Source: Pseudomonas kilonensis (GTDB lineage Bacteria; Pseudomonadota; Gammaproteobacteria; Pseudomonadales; Pseudomonadaceae). Taken from it: 64,000 bases of DNA. Position 1 is the stretch's first letter, and each line of letters begins with the position of its first letter. Shown here one piece after another: positions 37,274-47,070 of this stretch. The notes under the pieces are model-generated. The model saw only the letters and a program-made list of their open reading frames with translations, ran no database searches and was not told where the DNA came from. The stretch spans positions 992,001 to 1,056,000 of the forward strand of contig NZ_LHVH01000017.1 of the NCBI RefSeq assembly GCF_001269885.1. The letters run 5' to 3'. The position numbers and the translations under genes were made by a program.

Positions 37274-39145
37274 ATGCAAGATCTCGTGAACCCGGAAGAC
37301 GCAGTAGAAATTGCAGACCTAGCGCCTGCCGTTAGCCGAATTATACGCATTAGGCGCCCACGACGCGTGACTGAAGATGTGGAAGAAGTTGAAAAACCTC
37401 AGCTCTTAGAAACTGCAGTGGTGTTTCCGGATACGCGCTCCACGCGTGCGAAGCGTTGGAGCCCTTTGGAGTCAATCACTGTTCAGAATTTTAAGGCTGC
37501 TAAGCGCGCTAGCATACCTTTGGGGAAAGTAACCATTCTGGTCGGCCCGAATGGGTGCGGTAAATCATCGGTACTTCAGGCTATACACTGGGCAGCTCGC
37601 GCCGCGAGCTACATTCTGCCGAAAAACACGAAAGAAATGATTTCTTTCGAGCGGCTAGACTACATACCCTCAAGTGATCCACTCTCAACGCTTCACAACG
37701 GTCAGTTAAAACCAGGAGCGACATCGACGCCTGTTGAGGTTGCCTTCAATCACGCGGCAGCCGGCGACGATCCGGTTCAGACTGTTGTGCGGTTAAGGGC
37801 GGCGAGGAATAAAGCTGGAATTACGGCCCATATCGACGGCGGAAATGCTGTCACTCCGTATAAGCAGCGGTTTCAGTTTCTCACTACCTATATACCTGGC
37901 TTGGCTGGCCTCTCTGAAAAGGAGGCCATCTTGGCGCAGCCATCATTGCGTAGACAGGCTGCCAGCGGTGATGCCGGAGGCGTCCTCCGAAACATACTCC
38001 TGAACCTCAAGGCTCGCAAAGCGGATGAACCTGATGGGTTGAAAGGGGAGGAGCGTTTGAGGCAGCTAAACTTGCTGCTGCAGAAAGTGCATCCTAACGT
38101 GTCCATCAATGTGTCCTACGATGACAGGGAAGACTTTCATATCTCAGCCACGGTGCATATGGATGGGTATAAAAGGCCGCTAGAAACCGCCGCTACAGGC
38201 ATACTCCAAACGATTCAGATTTTTGCCTACCTCATTCTTTTTGAGCCAAGACTTATGTTGATTGATGAGCCAGATGCTCATCTCCATCCGAATCGACAAG
38301 AACGACTGATTGAAGCTCTGGAGCAAGCGGCTGATGAGCATAACACTCAGATCATCTTGTCTACACACAGCCCACATGTAGTTCGTGCAGCCAGCCCTAT
38401 GACGAAGCTGGTATGGATGAGTGAGGGTGTAGTCAAGACAGATGATGACGAAGCGATACGCCGGCTTTTGGGATGGGGGGGGCTGGACAAATCTGTTTTA
38501 TTCTTCATAGAAGATGAGGATGACAAACCTTTGCGGGCCATTCTCAAACAATGGCCTGAGCTTGGTCGCCAGCTGTCGCTGTGCCGATGTTTTGGGATCG
38601 AAAACCTTCCCAAAGACAAACTGCTTTCCGGCTTGCTAGTTGATGGCAGAATTGATGTAACTGCAGTAATCCATCGTGATGGTGACTTCATGACACCTCA
38701 GGAAGCGATCAAATGGGCCACAACATTCCGCACGAAGGGGGTGTATCCCTGGACAACCGCAGGATCTGATATTGAAGGATATTTCTGCTCAGCCGACTAT
38801 CTGGCATCGCTGTATGGAATCTCGCTTGATGAAGCTGAGCAATGGCGGGAGACTGCGTCCAAGGCTGTAACTAAGGCACGAGCCGATTTTGTCTCAAAAC
38901 GTCAAGTCATCAATAGACTCATTTGGCCAGATGGTGGTTCACCTGCAACTGATGACTTATGGGTTCAGGAGGCGGGACCTAGTCCAACGACCGTAAAAGG
39001 CAAGAAACTGTTGGCTCAAATCAAAGTTGTGGCTACCCAAAACGGCCACAGCGATAAGCTTCTGAGCACCTTCACCATTCCAGAGGGTTTTACGGTTGCT
39101 CCGGATCTGAAGGTCATTTTGGAGAAGGCATTAGCCAGGAGCTAA
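37274..39145 (+). CDS. OLD-family-like ATPase with TOPRIM-like nuclease domain
   Basis: A 623-residue protein. An N-terminal ~65-residue charged segment precedes an ABC/SMC-type ATPase: Walker A VGPNGCGKSSVLQ (about residues 91-103), Walker B LMLIDEPDAHLHPN and H-loop ILSTHSPHVV. The C-terminal part has TOPRIM-like elements: an acidic patch FFIEDEDDKPLRAIL, then VIHRDGDFMT (DxD) and SDIEGYF. This is the domain order of OLD nucleases and GajA, which act in phage defence. The next gene encodes a PD-(D/E)XK-type nuclease fragment, so the two were probably a defence module. The ATG follows AAGGAA. Confidence 0.78.
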   Translation: MQDLVNPEDAVEIADLAPAVSRIIRIRRPRRVTEDVEEVEKPQLLETAVVFPDTRSTRAKRWSPLESITVQNFKAAKRASIPLGKVTILVGPNGCGKSSVLQAIHWAARAASYILPKNTKEMISFERLDYIPSSDPLSTLHNGQLKPGATSTPVEVAFNHAAAGDDPVQTVVRLRAARNKAGITAHIDGGNAVTPYKQRFQFLTTYIPGLAGLSEKEAILAQPSLRRQAASGDAGGVLRNILLNLKARKADEPDGLKGEERLRQLNLLLQKVHPNVSINVSYDDREDFHISATVHMDGYKRPLETAATGILQTIQIFAYLILFEPRLMLIDEPDAHLHPNRQERLIEALEQAADEHNTQIILSTHSPHVVRAASPMTKLVWMSEGVVKTDDDEAIRRLLGWGGLDKSVLFFIEDEDDKPLRAILKQWPELGRQLSLCRCFGIENLPKDKLLSGLLVDGRIDVTAVIHRDGDFMTPQEAIKWATTFRTKGVYPWTTAGSDIEGYFCSADYLASLYGISLDEAEQWRETASKAVTKARADFVSKRQVINRLIWPDGGSPATDDLWVQEAGPSPTTVKGKKLLAQIKVVATQNGHSDKLLSTFTIPEGFTVAPDLKVILEKALARS

Positions 39146-39231
39146 GCTGATGTACCCGCAGATAATACTGCTTAAGGCGATGGCTCTATGCGCCGACCAC
39201 CACAACCATCACCGCAGGATTGGCGCGCAGT

Positions 39232-39681
39232 ATGAGTTCGAACAAGTACGACCTTCATCAGCTTGGATGGAGCGATTTCCAGCAGCTTTGCATCAAGGTC
39301 GCAACTCAGGTTTTGGGTCAAACGGTTGAGTCTTTCCTGGAGGGGAACGACGGTGGCCGGGACGGTGCCTTTCAAGGTGAGTGGGTGCCCAAAACCGGCG
39401 AGCTATTGGCAGGCAGGTACGTCATTCAGTGCAAGTTCACCGCCCGGCGTGATCATAAGCTCAGCCTTTCGGATGTGGCGGACGAAATCGCTAAGGTGCG
39501 AAAGCTCGTGAAGCGGGGAGCCTGTGACGTCTATGTTCTGATGACCAACGCTGGGGTCACTGGGGCAAGCAGTCTCAAGATAGAAGAGGCTTTCGAGGAT
39601 GCCGGTGTTGGTCATGTGTTGATATTCGACACGACCTGGATCTGCCAGAGGATCGAGGAAAATAGCAGTCTGAGGATGAAC
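39232..39681 (+). pseudogene. N-terminal fragment of a PD-(D/E)XK (Mrr-like) nuclease gene, cut by IS21 element
   Basis: About 150 residues remain. HQLGWSDFQQLCIKVATQVL, then GGRDGAFQGEW and YVIQCKFTARR, give the Mrr-type nuclease pattern (Asp in GGRDG, then QxK). Larger proteins with this N-terminus often continue into an NTPase or other sensor domain. The frame enters the left inverted repeat of the IS21-family element at 39682 and stops 11 bases inside it. The rest of the gene is not found on the other side of the element. The start is ATG 39232, or TTG 39220. The OLD-like gene is 86 bases upstream. Confidence 0.8.
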
Positions 39682-39787
39682 TGTTGCCGCTGACCGAAAA
39701 CTGACCCAGTAGAGGCTGTTCTGCCGACTGAAAACTGACCCAGGTGTTCAACTGCTTCTGCTCACTTTTTGAGCAGGAGAACACAGG

Positions 39788-41296
39788 GTGATCAGCATGG
39801 AAATGTTGGGGAAAATCCGGCGGATGTACTTCCGCGACAAGCTCTCGCTGCATCAGATAGCCAAGCGTACCGGGCTTTCTAGAAACACCATCCGAAAATG
39901 GGTCAGAGCGCCCGAAGCCACTCAGCCGGCGTACCAACGGTGCGCAACCTTCAACAAACTCAGCCCTTTCCACGAGACGCTGGAACAGGCGCTCAAGGCC
40001 GATTCGTTCCGGCCAAAACACAACCGCAGGAGCGCCAAAGCGCTTTTCGACCAGATCAAGGCCGAGGGTTACGACGGCGGCTACAGCCAGCTCACGGCGT
40101 TTGTACGCTCTTGGCGAGGTGAGCAAGGCAAGTCTTTACGCGCTTTTGTACCGCTGACTTTTGCGCTCGGCGAGGCGTTTCAATTTGACTGGAGCGAAGA
40201 GAGTCTGCTGATCGGTGGCCTGTTTCGACGTATCCAGGTCTCCCACATGAAGCTGTGCGCCAGTCGCGCATTCTGGTTGGTTGCGTACCCCAGCCAAGGC
40301 CACGAGATGCTGTTTGATGCCCATACCCGTTCGTTTGGAGCGTTGGGTGGCGTGCCACGTCGCGGCATCTACGACAACATGAAAACGGCTGTCGACAAGG
40401 TCAACAAAGGCAAAGGCCGCACGGTCAACGCCCGGTTTTCCGTGATGTGCGCGCACTATCTGTTCGATCCGGACTTCTGCAACGTGGCCTCTGGCTGGGA
40501 GAAAGGCATCGTCGAAAAGAACGTGCAGGACAGCCGGAGACGAATCTGGCTCGATGCTCAAAACTGCATGTTCCATACCTTCGAGGAGCTGAACGTCTGG
40601 CTCGGCCAACGCTGTCGTACGCTCTGGGCCGAACTTGTACATCCGCAGTACAACGGTTTGACGGTGGCAGAAGTCCTGGAGCTGGAGCAGGCTGAAATGA
40701 TGCCGATGCCGACGGCCTTTGATGGCTACGTGGAACGCACCGTCCGTGTCTCTAGCACCTGCCTGATCAGCGTGGCGCGCAATCGTTATTCGGTGCCTTG
40801 CGAGCGTGTTGGTCAGTGGGTCAGCAGCCGTTTGTACCCTTCGCGGATCGTGGTCATTGCCGACGAAACGGTGATCGCCAGCCATGAGCGCCTCTTTGAT
40901 CGAGATCAGGTCAGTTTTGACTGGCAGCACTACATCCCACTCATCGAACGCAAGCCTGGTGCACTGCGCAATGGCGCGCCATTTGCTGATCTGCCAAAAC
41001 CGTTACGGCTTCTCAAACGAGGGCTGAGGCGTCACACCAACGGTGATCGAATCATGATGCAGGTACTGGCTGCTGTGCCAATTGCGGGTCTCGAACCTGT
41101 GCTGGTGGCGGTGGAGCTGGTACTTGAATCGGGAAGTCTGAGCGCCGATCACATCCTCAATGTCCTTGCCCGCTTGACCTCCACCGCACCACCTCCCTGT
41201 GTAGAAACCAGCCTGCAACTCAAGGTCGCGCCTGTTGCCAATACGGCGCGCTACGACCGGCTCCGTACGACCGATGAGGAGAATCGCAATGCGTGA
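39788..41296 (+). CDS. istA: IS21-family transposase IstA
   Basis: A 502-residue DDE transposase. The N-terminal HTH is [20 protein letters not shown]. The catalytic core shows Asp in [14 protein letters not shown], Asp in [10 protein letters not shown] and Glu in [18 protein letters not shown]. The start may be GTG 39788 (after GAGCAGGAG) or ATG 39797. Intact and overlapping istB, so the element may be active. Confidence 0.95.
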   Translation: MISMEMLGKIRRMYFRDKLSLHQIAKRTGLSRNTIRKWVRAPEATQPAYQRCATFNKLSPFHETLEQALKADSFRPKHNRRSAKALFDQIKAEGYDGGYSQLTAFVRSWRGEQGKSLRAFVPLTFALGEAFQFDWSEESLLIGGLFRRIQVSHMKLCASRAFWLVAYPSQGHEMLFDAHTRSFGALGGVPRRGIYDNMKTAVDKVNKGKGRTVNARFSVMCAHYLFDPDFCNVASGWEKGIVEKNVQDSRRRIWLDAQNCMFHTFEELNVWLGQRCRTLWAELVHPQYNGLTVAEVLELEQAEMMPMPTAFDGYVERTVRVSSTCLISVARNRYSVPCERVGQWVSSRLYPSRIVVIADETVIASHERLFDRDQVSFDWQHYIPLIERKPGALRNGAPFADLPKPLRLLKRGLRRHTNGDRIMMQVLAAVPIAGLEPVLVAVELVLESGSLSADHILNVLARLTSTAPPPCVETSLQLKVAPVANTARYDRLRTTDEENRNA

Positions 41297-42092
41297 CCTG
41301 ATGACTGAACTCAAAGAACTGCGCCTGCACGGCATGGCCAGTGCTTGGGAAGAACTGGTATCTCAAGGAACAGCGTCGACGGCTTCATCGAAATGGCTGC
41401 TGGAACATCTGCTTCAGCAGGAACATGCAGATCGCGCGGTGCGCTCGGTGAATCATCAGATGAACATGGCAAAACTCCCCATGCACCGTGACTTAGCTGG
41501 CTTTGACTTCAGCGCTTCCAGCGCTGATGCCCGGCTGGTCAGCGATCTATCCAGCTTAGCGTTCACTGAAACCGCGCAGAATGTCGTGTTCATCGGCGGC
41601 CCTGGAACCGGGAAAACACACCTGGCCAGTGCCTTGGCTGTATCCGGAATTACGGCCCACAACAAACGCGTGCGCTTTTTCTCCACGGTGGATCTGGTCA
41701 ATCTGCTGGAGCGTGAAAAGTACGATGGTAAGGCAGGCCGAATCGCCCAGGGACTGCTACGAACAGACCTGGTGATACTCGATGAGCTGGGGTATTTGCC
41801 CTTCAGTCAAAGCGGCGGTGCCCTGTTATTTCACCTGCTGTCCAAACTGTACGAACACACCAGCGTGGTTATCACCACCAACCTGAGCTTCTCGGAATGG
41901 TCGAGTGTGTTTGGCGACGCCAAAATGACTACGGCGCTGCTGGATCGGCTGACACACCACTGCCATATCGTTGAAACAGGCAACGAGTCTTACCGCCTGC
42001 AACACAGCACATTGGCTGCCCAGACAAAGATCAAAACACGCGAACGAAAGCGAAAGGACGGAAATGATATCGAGGACGATGAGCCATTTTGA
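41289..42092 (+). CDS. istB: IS21-family helper ATPase IstB
   Basis: A 267-residue AAA+ ATPase of the DnaC/IstB type. Walker A is [16 protein letters not shown], Walker B is [13 protein letters not shown], and [10 protein letters not shown] forms sensor 1. It starts eight bases before the end of istA (translational coupling). It selects the target for IstA. Confidence 0.95.
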   Translation: MRDLMTELKELRLHGMASAWEELVSQGTASTASSKWLLEHLLQQEHADRAVRSVNHQMNMAKLPMHRDLAGFDFSASSADARLVSDLSSLAFTETAQNVVFIGGPGTGKTHLASALAVSGITAHNKRVRFFSTVDLVNLLEREKYDGKAGRIAQGLLRTDLVILDELGYLPFSQSGGALLFHLLSKLYEHTSVVITTNLSFSEWSSVFGDAKMTTALLDRLTHHCHIVETGNESYRLQHSTLAAQTKIKTRERKRKDGNDIEDDEPF

Positions 42093-42253
42093 TCCGCACC
42101 ATAAATGCCCTGCTGCATGCGGTGGGGCTTGATGCGTCTTTAATCGGAACACTGCTGCTAAGCTTATCCACAATTGCTGGGACAGAAATTAGCAATCCGT
42201 CCTGGGTCAATTTTCAATCGGCAGGGTGGGTCAGTTTTCAATCAGCGCCAACA

Positions 42254-42937
42254 GAATCACTCCATTGAGATGTTTTGCTCCTTAGCTTGCAAGTGAACGT
42301 ATGGCTATTTTGGTGTGCTGCGAATCCCGAGTCTTAAAGAGAGGGGGGGGCGCCACGGTTGAGATATATGATGATCGTTTCGTAATGGTGTATTTATATT
42401 TTGTATGATTATAGAAGAGGTGATTTATTGGTGTGTTTGTGGAAGTTGTTGTTCGTCGTGTGAGTTCTCTTGATCTTGGCAGAAAAAAACAGGGGGTTGA
42501 GGTCCGCGGCGTTGACGGGGTTGCAAGTTTTAAACTGCGAGGTTGTTTTTTTGTATAATGTTCTTATGGGCCAGATTTATCTGATATTTTATCAATAAGA
42601 TGCAATTTATAAAATAAATTCTATTTTTATCATGGTGCTACGTTCGCTTCTCGCAAAAATGTCAAATTATTGATTTTTTACGCCATATTGGACTTCGGGC
42701 TCGCCATTATTAGGATTGGGTCGATGGTATCAGAGGAGGGCGACGGCGCCAGGTGCCCGAACTGTTTTCTCCGGGACTTGGCGACGTTCGCGAAAAATTA
42801 AGAACAGTGAATATACGGCGATTGTAGTCAAGCAAAGGGCATCACCACACAGTACATCTGCGGCTTCGCAGAACCTATGGCCGCCTACTGAATGAGCAAT
42901 GCGGATAGGATATAACGCCCTAGCCGACCTTCTCGCC
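42254..42937. other. AT-rich intergenic region right of the IS element
   Basis: About 680 bases, clearly AT-richer than the surroundings with T-runs, and no ORF of credible length. It does not continue the interrupted nuclease gene. Confidence 0.6.
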
Positions 42938-44215
42938 TCACATTTGAGACGAGCCCAGCGCCTGGCTCAGATCGTCGATAAGGTCTTCAATCGCCTCGAT
43001 GCCTACCGACAGACGAATCATTTCGGGCTTCACGCCAGCCTTTGCTTGTTCCTGCTGGTTCATTTGCCGATGGGTAGTGGAAGCCGGATGGCAGGCAAGC
43101 GACTTGGCGTCACCGATGTTGACCAGTCGCTTGAAGATTTGCAGAGCATCATAGAAGCGCACGCCTGCGTCATAGCCGCCCTTCAAACCAAACGATAGGA
43201 TCGCCGACGGTTTACCCTGCATGTATTTTTGTGCTAGTGCGTGATGAGGATGGTCCGGGAGACCGGCGTAGCTGACCCATTCCACTTCAGCATGGCTCTG
43301 CAGGAATTGCGCAACTTTCAGGGCGTTGTCGGTGTGACGCTCCATGCGCAGCGCGAGCGTTTCCAGGCCTTGCAGCAGCAGGAACGCGTTCATGGGTGCC
43401 AGTGCCGCGCCGGTGTTGCGCAATGGCACTGTGCGTGCGCGCGCGATGAAGGCGGCGGGCCCGAACTTCTCGGTATAAATCACGTCATGGTACGCCGGCT
43501 CGGGCTGGTTGAGGCTGGGGAATTTTTCCGGGTATTGGGTCCAAGGGAAATTGCCGCTGTCGATGATCACACCGCCCAGGGAATTGCCGTGTCCGCCGAC
43601 GTACTTGGTCACGGAATGCACAACGATATCGGCCCCAAACTGAATCGGCTTGCAGAGGATAGGCGTAGCCACCGTGTTGTCGACCATCAGCGGTACGCCG
43701 CGGGTGTGAGCAGCTTCAGCCAGGGCTTCGAGATCAATGATGTTACCCGCCGGGTTGCCGATGCTTTCGCAGTACACCAGCTTGGTGTCGTCGTCGATCA
43801 GTTCGGCGATAGCCTCGGCAGAGTCATCTCGGGCAAAACGCACATCCACGCCAAAGCTTGGCAACAGGTGTGCGAAGAGAGTGTAGGTGCCGCCATAGAG
43901 CTGTGGAGTGGTGACGATATTGTCACCTGCGCGGGTTAACGTTTGGATCGCATAATGGATTGCCGCGCTGCCGGCCGATACGGCCAGCCCTGCCACGCCG
44001 CCTTCGAGGGCGGCCATCCTTTGTTCCAGCACATCATTGGTGGGGTTCATGATTCTGGTGTAAATGTTGCCCGGCACGTCCAGGTTGAATAGGTCAGCAC
44101 CGTGTTGGGCGTTATCGAATTCGAAAGCAACATTCTGATAAATAGGCACTGCGACAGCCTTGGTGGTCGGGTCCGACTTGAAGCCATGGTGCAGCGCGAT
44201 GGTGGCGTCTTTCAT
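42938..44215 (-). CDS. metY: O-acetylhomoserine sulfhydrylase-type PLP enzyme
   Basis: A 425-residue Cys/Met metabolism gamma-family enzyme. The PLP Lys is in VVHSVTKYVGGHGNS, with the phosphate site in VSAGSAAIHYA and YTRIMNPTNDVLEQRMAALEGG near the N-terminus. The length and the FPWTQYPEKFPSLNQPEP insertion are typical of MetY, which makes homocysteine from O-acetylhomoserine and sulfide. The ATG at 44215 starts the family homology (MKDATIALHHGF); the longer frame is not supported. It stands alone in the island, perhaps as a second copy. Confidence 0.9.
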   Translation of the reverse strand: MKDATIALHHGFKSDPTTKAVAVPIYQNVAFEFDNAQHGADLFNLDVPGNIYTRIMNPTNDVLEQRMAALEGGVAGLAVSAGSAAIHYAIQTLTRAGDNIVTTPQLYGGTYTLFAHLLPSFGVDVRFARDDSAEAIAELIDDDTKLVYCESIGNPAGNIIDLEALAEAAHTRGVPLMVDNTVATPILCKPIQFGADIVVHSVTKYVGGHGNSLGGVIIDSGNFPWTQYPEKFPSLNQPEPAYHDVIYTEKFGPAAFIARARTVPLRNTGAALAPMNAFLLLQGLETLALRMERHTDNALKVAQFLQSHAEVEWVSYAGLPDHPHHALAQKYMQGKPSAILSFGLKGGYDAGVRFYDALQIFKRLVNIGDAKSLACHPASTTHRQMNQQEQAKAGVKPEMIRLSVGIEAIEDLIDDLSQALGSSQM

Positions 44216-44636
44216 GATTGGTATTGATCCCTTTAAATTGTTCCGGATTTTGCGGCACGAAGATTTTTGTCGAAGTCGATTATGCCGACTTTCGAGTGCT
44301 TTGACCCGGTAAGTCCAAATCTGCCGAAGGGGGGGCGCCCACAACGCTGCGCGCAGAATTTATGTGAAGGCGTTCCACAATTTCTGGTGATCACGCGTTC
44401 GCGGCATGACATTAAACGCAGATCAGACAGCACACAATCTCCAGACACGAGTCGCCGTCATGACTTTGCCAGGAGGTGCGGGCAACTGCTTCCTGCGACT
44501 GTTTAAGGATCGTCTTGGACTCATGCGCGAGTGCATATCAAATCGGGGCCGCGTACGAACTGTGGGTACATGCGGAGCTCGGAGGATTTTTGGATTTTGG
44601 TTTGTGGCAGCGCCTTCTCAGAGCCGCGGAGTAGTC
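44216..44636. other. Intergenic region, no gene seen
   Basis: About 420 bases between metY and the small monooxygenase-like gene. Short ORFs here have no recognisable features. Confidence 0.55.
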
Positions 44637-44927
44637 TTACCCTTCAGTGTTCAAGGTTTTTTCAAAGTAAAGTTTCGTACATCTGGAAGCTAATAACGTT
44701 AGAAGGGTCTGCAATGATTCAGAGGAAAAGTGATTATGCATTGAGGCTGCATCAATCCAAGTGAATTTTATAATCCAGCTGTTGAGGTTTGTACTTTGCG
44801 TGAGATCGTACTCAACGCATTGTGGCGAAAGTCTTTTTATGTTTTTTAGTCGCGATAAGATCTCCATGTGCAGGTTGTTATCCAATTTTACTTGTAGCTC
44901 GATTGTGTTGATTGCCAGTTTGGACAT
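44637..44927 (-). CDS. Small ABM-fold protein, possible quinol monooxygenase-like
   Basis: A 96-residue protein. The pattern of a short strand, helix, then CVEYDLTQSTNLNSWIIKFTW and SMHNHFSSESLQTLLTLL resembles the dimeric ferredoxin-like antibiotic biosynthesis monooxygenase (ABM) family, whose members act on quinols or as small stress proteins. The start could be ATG 44927 or 44951; neither has a clear ribosome site, and homology-like sequence begins at 44927. It is encoded downstream of, and on the same strand as, a GlxA-type regulator, separated by ~290 bases. Confidence 0.6.
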   Translation of the reverse strand: MSKLAINTIELQVKLDNNLHMEILSRLKNIKRLSPQCVEYDLTQSTNLNSWIIKFTWIDAASMHNHFSSESLQTLLTLLASRCTKLYFEKTLNTEG

Positions 44928-45239
44928 GGGGGAGTCTCTGACGCTGAACATGAAGGAAGGTATCCAAGCGTGTTATCTATACGGTGTTAGATGCTAAGGT
45001 TTGATCTCCAAGTCTTAGTCTCTGTCGCCTCTGAACAGGCTATTTGAGGTGGGGTAATTTAAAGAAAATTTTTCATGAGGAAATGACAAAATATTGATCA
45101 TGTCCGCCAGATTTTGGCGGATGTCGCTTCAAGGCGATCAAGCTATTTAGCTCTTTGCTATTGATAGGTGAGATGACGCTCAGGATTGGGGAAGGCGTTT
45201 TTTGCCAAAAATATCGCTGCGTTGTGAGCGTTGGCAACG
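44928..45239. other. AT-rich intergenic region, no gene seen
   Basis: About 310 bases with T-rich stretches between the regulator stop and the small ABM-like gene; probably its promoter. Confidence 0.5.
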
Positions 45240-46202
45240 TTATTCGGTCGAATTGAAGCGTGCGCGATGCTCCTTGGGGGTGATGCCAAAATTCTTCACA
45301 AACCTTCTGATGAGGGTTGATTCACTACCTAGCCCGCAGTACTGGGCTATGGTTTTGAGTGGTTTGTTTGAGCTTGTAAGCATATCGCGGGCAGCGTCTA
45401 GTCGGAGCAGTTCCACCATTTTGCTTGGTGTTTTTTGCATCGATTCCGAGTATTTGCGTATGAAGGTTCTTTCGCTCATATTCATGAAGTTTGCGAGCAC
45501 TGGTACTGTTAAATCGGTGCTTAGGTTTTCACTAATCCATGCATGCAAATCTGAGAATTGACTGCTCTTCGATTGCAGGGTTAGGGAAGAGCTGAATTGA
45601 TTCTGATCTCCAGGGCGTTTGAGGAACATTACCAGATATCGAGCAACCTCCAGCGCAACGGTATGTCCCAAATCTTTCTCGACGATCGATAATGCTAGAT
45701 CAATCCCTGATGTCACACCTGCTGATGTCCATATGTGGTCATCATTAATAAATATTGGGCCTCGTTTAATTATTATTGATGGAAAGTTTCTTTCCAGTTC
45801 GTCGTACGCCGACCAGTGAGTGGTTGCTTTCCGGCCGTCAAGTTTTCCGGCGCAGGCTAGTGCGAATATACCAGTGCAAACAGAAATCAGGCGCTCGGCT
45901 TTGTCTACATGGTTTATGAAGTGTGTGACGAACTTCGGGTCTTTACAGAAATCATATATGCCTGGTCCGCCGGGTACAATTAAGGTGTGCGGTGAAGAGG
46001 TTTCTGCTTGCAGCGTTTCAGTGTTTATTGAGAAATTTGAGCATATCTCAGTGGTTGGATCTAACGCTAAAATGGAAATCGTATACGGTTGATGGTTTTG
46101 GCGGGAGAAGCGGTTGGCTGCCGTGAACACGTCGAGAGGCCCTGCCAAGTCAAGCAAACTTACGTTCGGGTAGGTGATGAACTGTATGGATTTGGGGCGC
46201 AT
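45240..46202 (-). CDS. GlxA-family AraC-type transcriptional regulator (DJ-1/PfpI plus HTH)
   Basis: A 320-residue protein. The N-terminal DJ-1/PfpI amidotransferase-like domain (residues ~5-190) has LIVPGGPG and the nucleophile-elbow region SVCTGIFALACAG. The C-terminal AraC domain has two HTHs (VPVLANFMNMSERTFIRKY and LKTIAQYCGLGSESTLIRRF). Such regulators control catabolic and detoxification genes, often in response to nitrogenous compounds. Low GC relative to the core suggests transfer. A second GlxA-type gene lies at 52522. Confidence 0.9.
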   Translation of the reverse strand: MRPKSIQFITYPNVSLLDLAGPLDVFTAANRFSRQNHQPYTISILALDPTTEICSNFSINTETLQAETSSPHTLIVPGGPGIYDFCKDPKFVTHFINHVDKAERLISVCTGIFALACAGKLDGRKATTHWSAYDELERNFPSIIIKRGPIFINDDHIWTSAGVTSGIDLALSIVEKDLGHTVALEVARYLVMFLKRPGDQNQFSSSLTLQSKSSQFSDLHAWISENLSTDLTVPVLANFMNMSERTFIRKYSESMQKTPSKMVELLRLDAARDMLTSSNKPLKTIAQYCGLGSESTLIRRFVKNFGITPKEHRARFNSTE

Positions 46203-46688
46203 AAACAGCTATTCCAAGAGGCAAAGACTGGACACGTTCACTGACGACTTACGGAGCAATTTTGAGCACTCGATCGCCCTCTCGCAATAGATATCTATGC
46301 GCTTTTTCGGAACATCGTCATGATTTTTTGATGGACGGATTGCCTGAGCGCTAAAACAAGGAATTGCCCTACCTCGAACGCAGGTTGAGAAGGCGCTGCC
46401 TGGCGGCAATAGGCGTTACATTTAGCTCGGCAACGGCTGCAGAGAGCTTCGATATCACGACGGCTTAGAGAGTTCGCAACGCTCAAAGTCACCAGGATTG
46501 CGCCGTATTGCCAGTCGGTGCTGCTTGGCAGGGCGTCACTACTTTGGAAAAGAGAGATCAATTGTAACGAGCGTCGGCTGCGCTGCAGGTGGCGGCTCAA
46601 CCTTAAGCTCGTACCCGATCTCTCTGACAATAGAGCCGCTTTGCCTCAATCGTTAGGTTTTCATGGTCTGGGCAAAGCTCTTCGGCCT
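46203..46688. other. Intergenic region, no convincing gene
   Basis: About 485 bases. A 111-codon frame on the minus strand has Arg/Ser-rich composition and no family features; it may be a remnant, but nothing identifies it. Confidence 0.5.
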
Positions 46689-47018
46689 CTACTTCGTGTC
46701 AGCGATGTTTTTCATCGCTTGCCAGCCATGGGTAATACCTCCACCAGCACGAAGGGCCGTCGCCACCATGATTGCTTCAGCCACATCTTGCTTCGACGCA
46801 CCCGCGTTGACTGCTCGCTTGGCATGGTCGGCAATGCAGTAGGAACACTGTGTAGTGACGGCTACTCCCACGGCGATCAGCTCCCGTGTGGCTAGGTTAA
46901 GGCTGCCGACATCCTTGTTGAAGACAGCTTTATCGAAGTTGAAAAAAGCTGCGACCATCTCGGGAGCGGCGTCTTGCAGGTCGCCCATGTAGTTTGCGTC
47001 AGCCTGATGGTTGTGCAT
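46689..47018 (-). CDS. Carboxymuconolactone decarboxylase/AhpD-family protein
   Basis: A 109-residue all-helical CMD-family protein with the redox motif CSYCIADHAK (CxxC plus His) in its centre, as in AhpD-like peroxidase partners. It lacks features of true 4-carboxymuconolactone decarboxylase. It is the last gene after the efflux operon, 52 bases downstream of the FUSC gene, and may be cotranscribed and assist with oxidative or electrophile stress. Confidence 0.87.
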   Translation of the reverse strand: MHNHQADANYMGDLQDAAPEMVAAFFNFDKAVFNKDVGSLNLATRELIAVGVAVTTQCSYCIADHAKRAVNAGASKQDVAEAIMVATALRAGGGITHGWQAMKNIADTK

Positions 47019-47070
47019 TTCGGAGTACCTTTGAGTTCGGTGTTAAGGAGTGGAGGTAAATTCGAAGCTT

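Larger units (their letters stand above)
39682..42253 (+). mobile_element. IS21-family insertion sequence, about 2.57 kb
   Basis: It carries istA and istB with an 8-base overlap. The ends are related inverted repeats: the left starts TGTTGCCGCTGACCGAAAAC and the right, read inward on the other strand, TGTTGGCGCTGATTGAAAAC. Each end has a second internal copy of the GAAAACTGACCC / GAAAATTGACCC motif, as is usual for IS21. Flanks read ...GATGAAC before and GAATCAC after, so no clean target duplication is visible. Confidence 0.9.

Noticed and set aside
46295..46630. 111-codon minus-strand frame between the GlxA and CMD genes
   Set aside because: No family features, no clear ribosome site, Arg/Ser-rich composition; kept only as part of the intergenic note.
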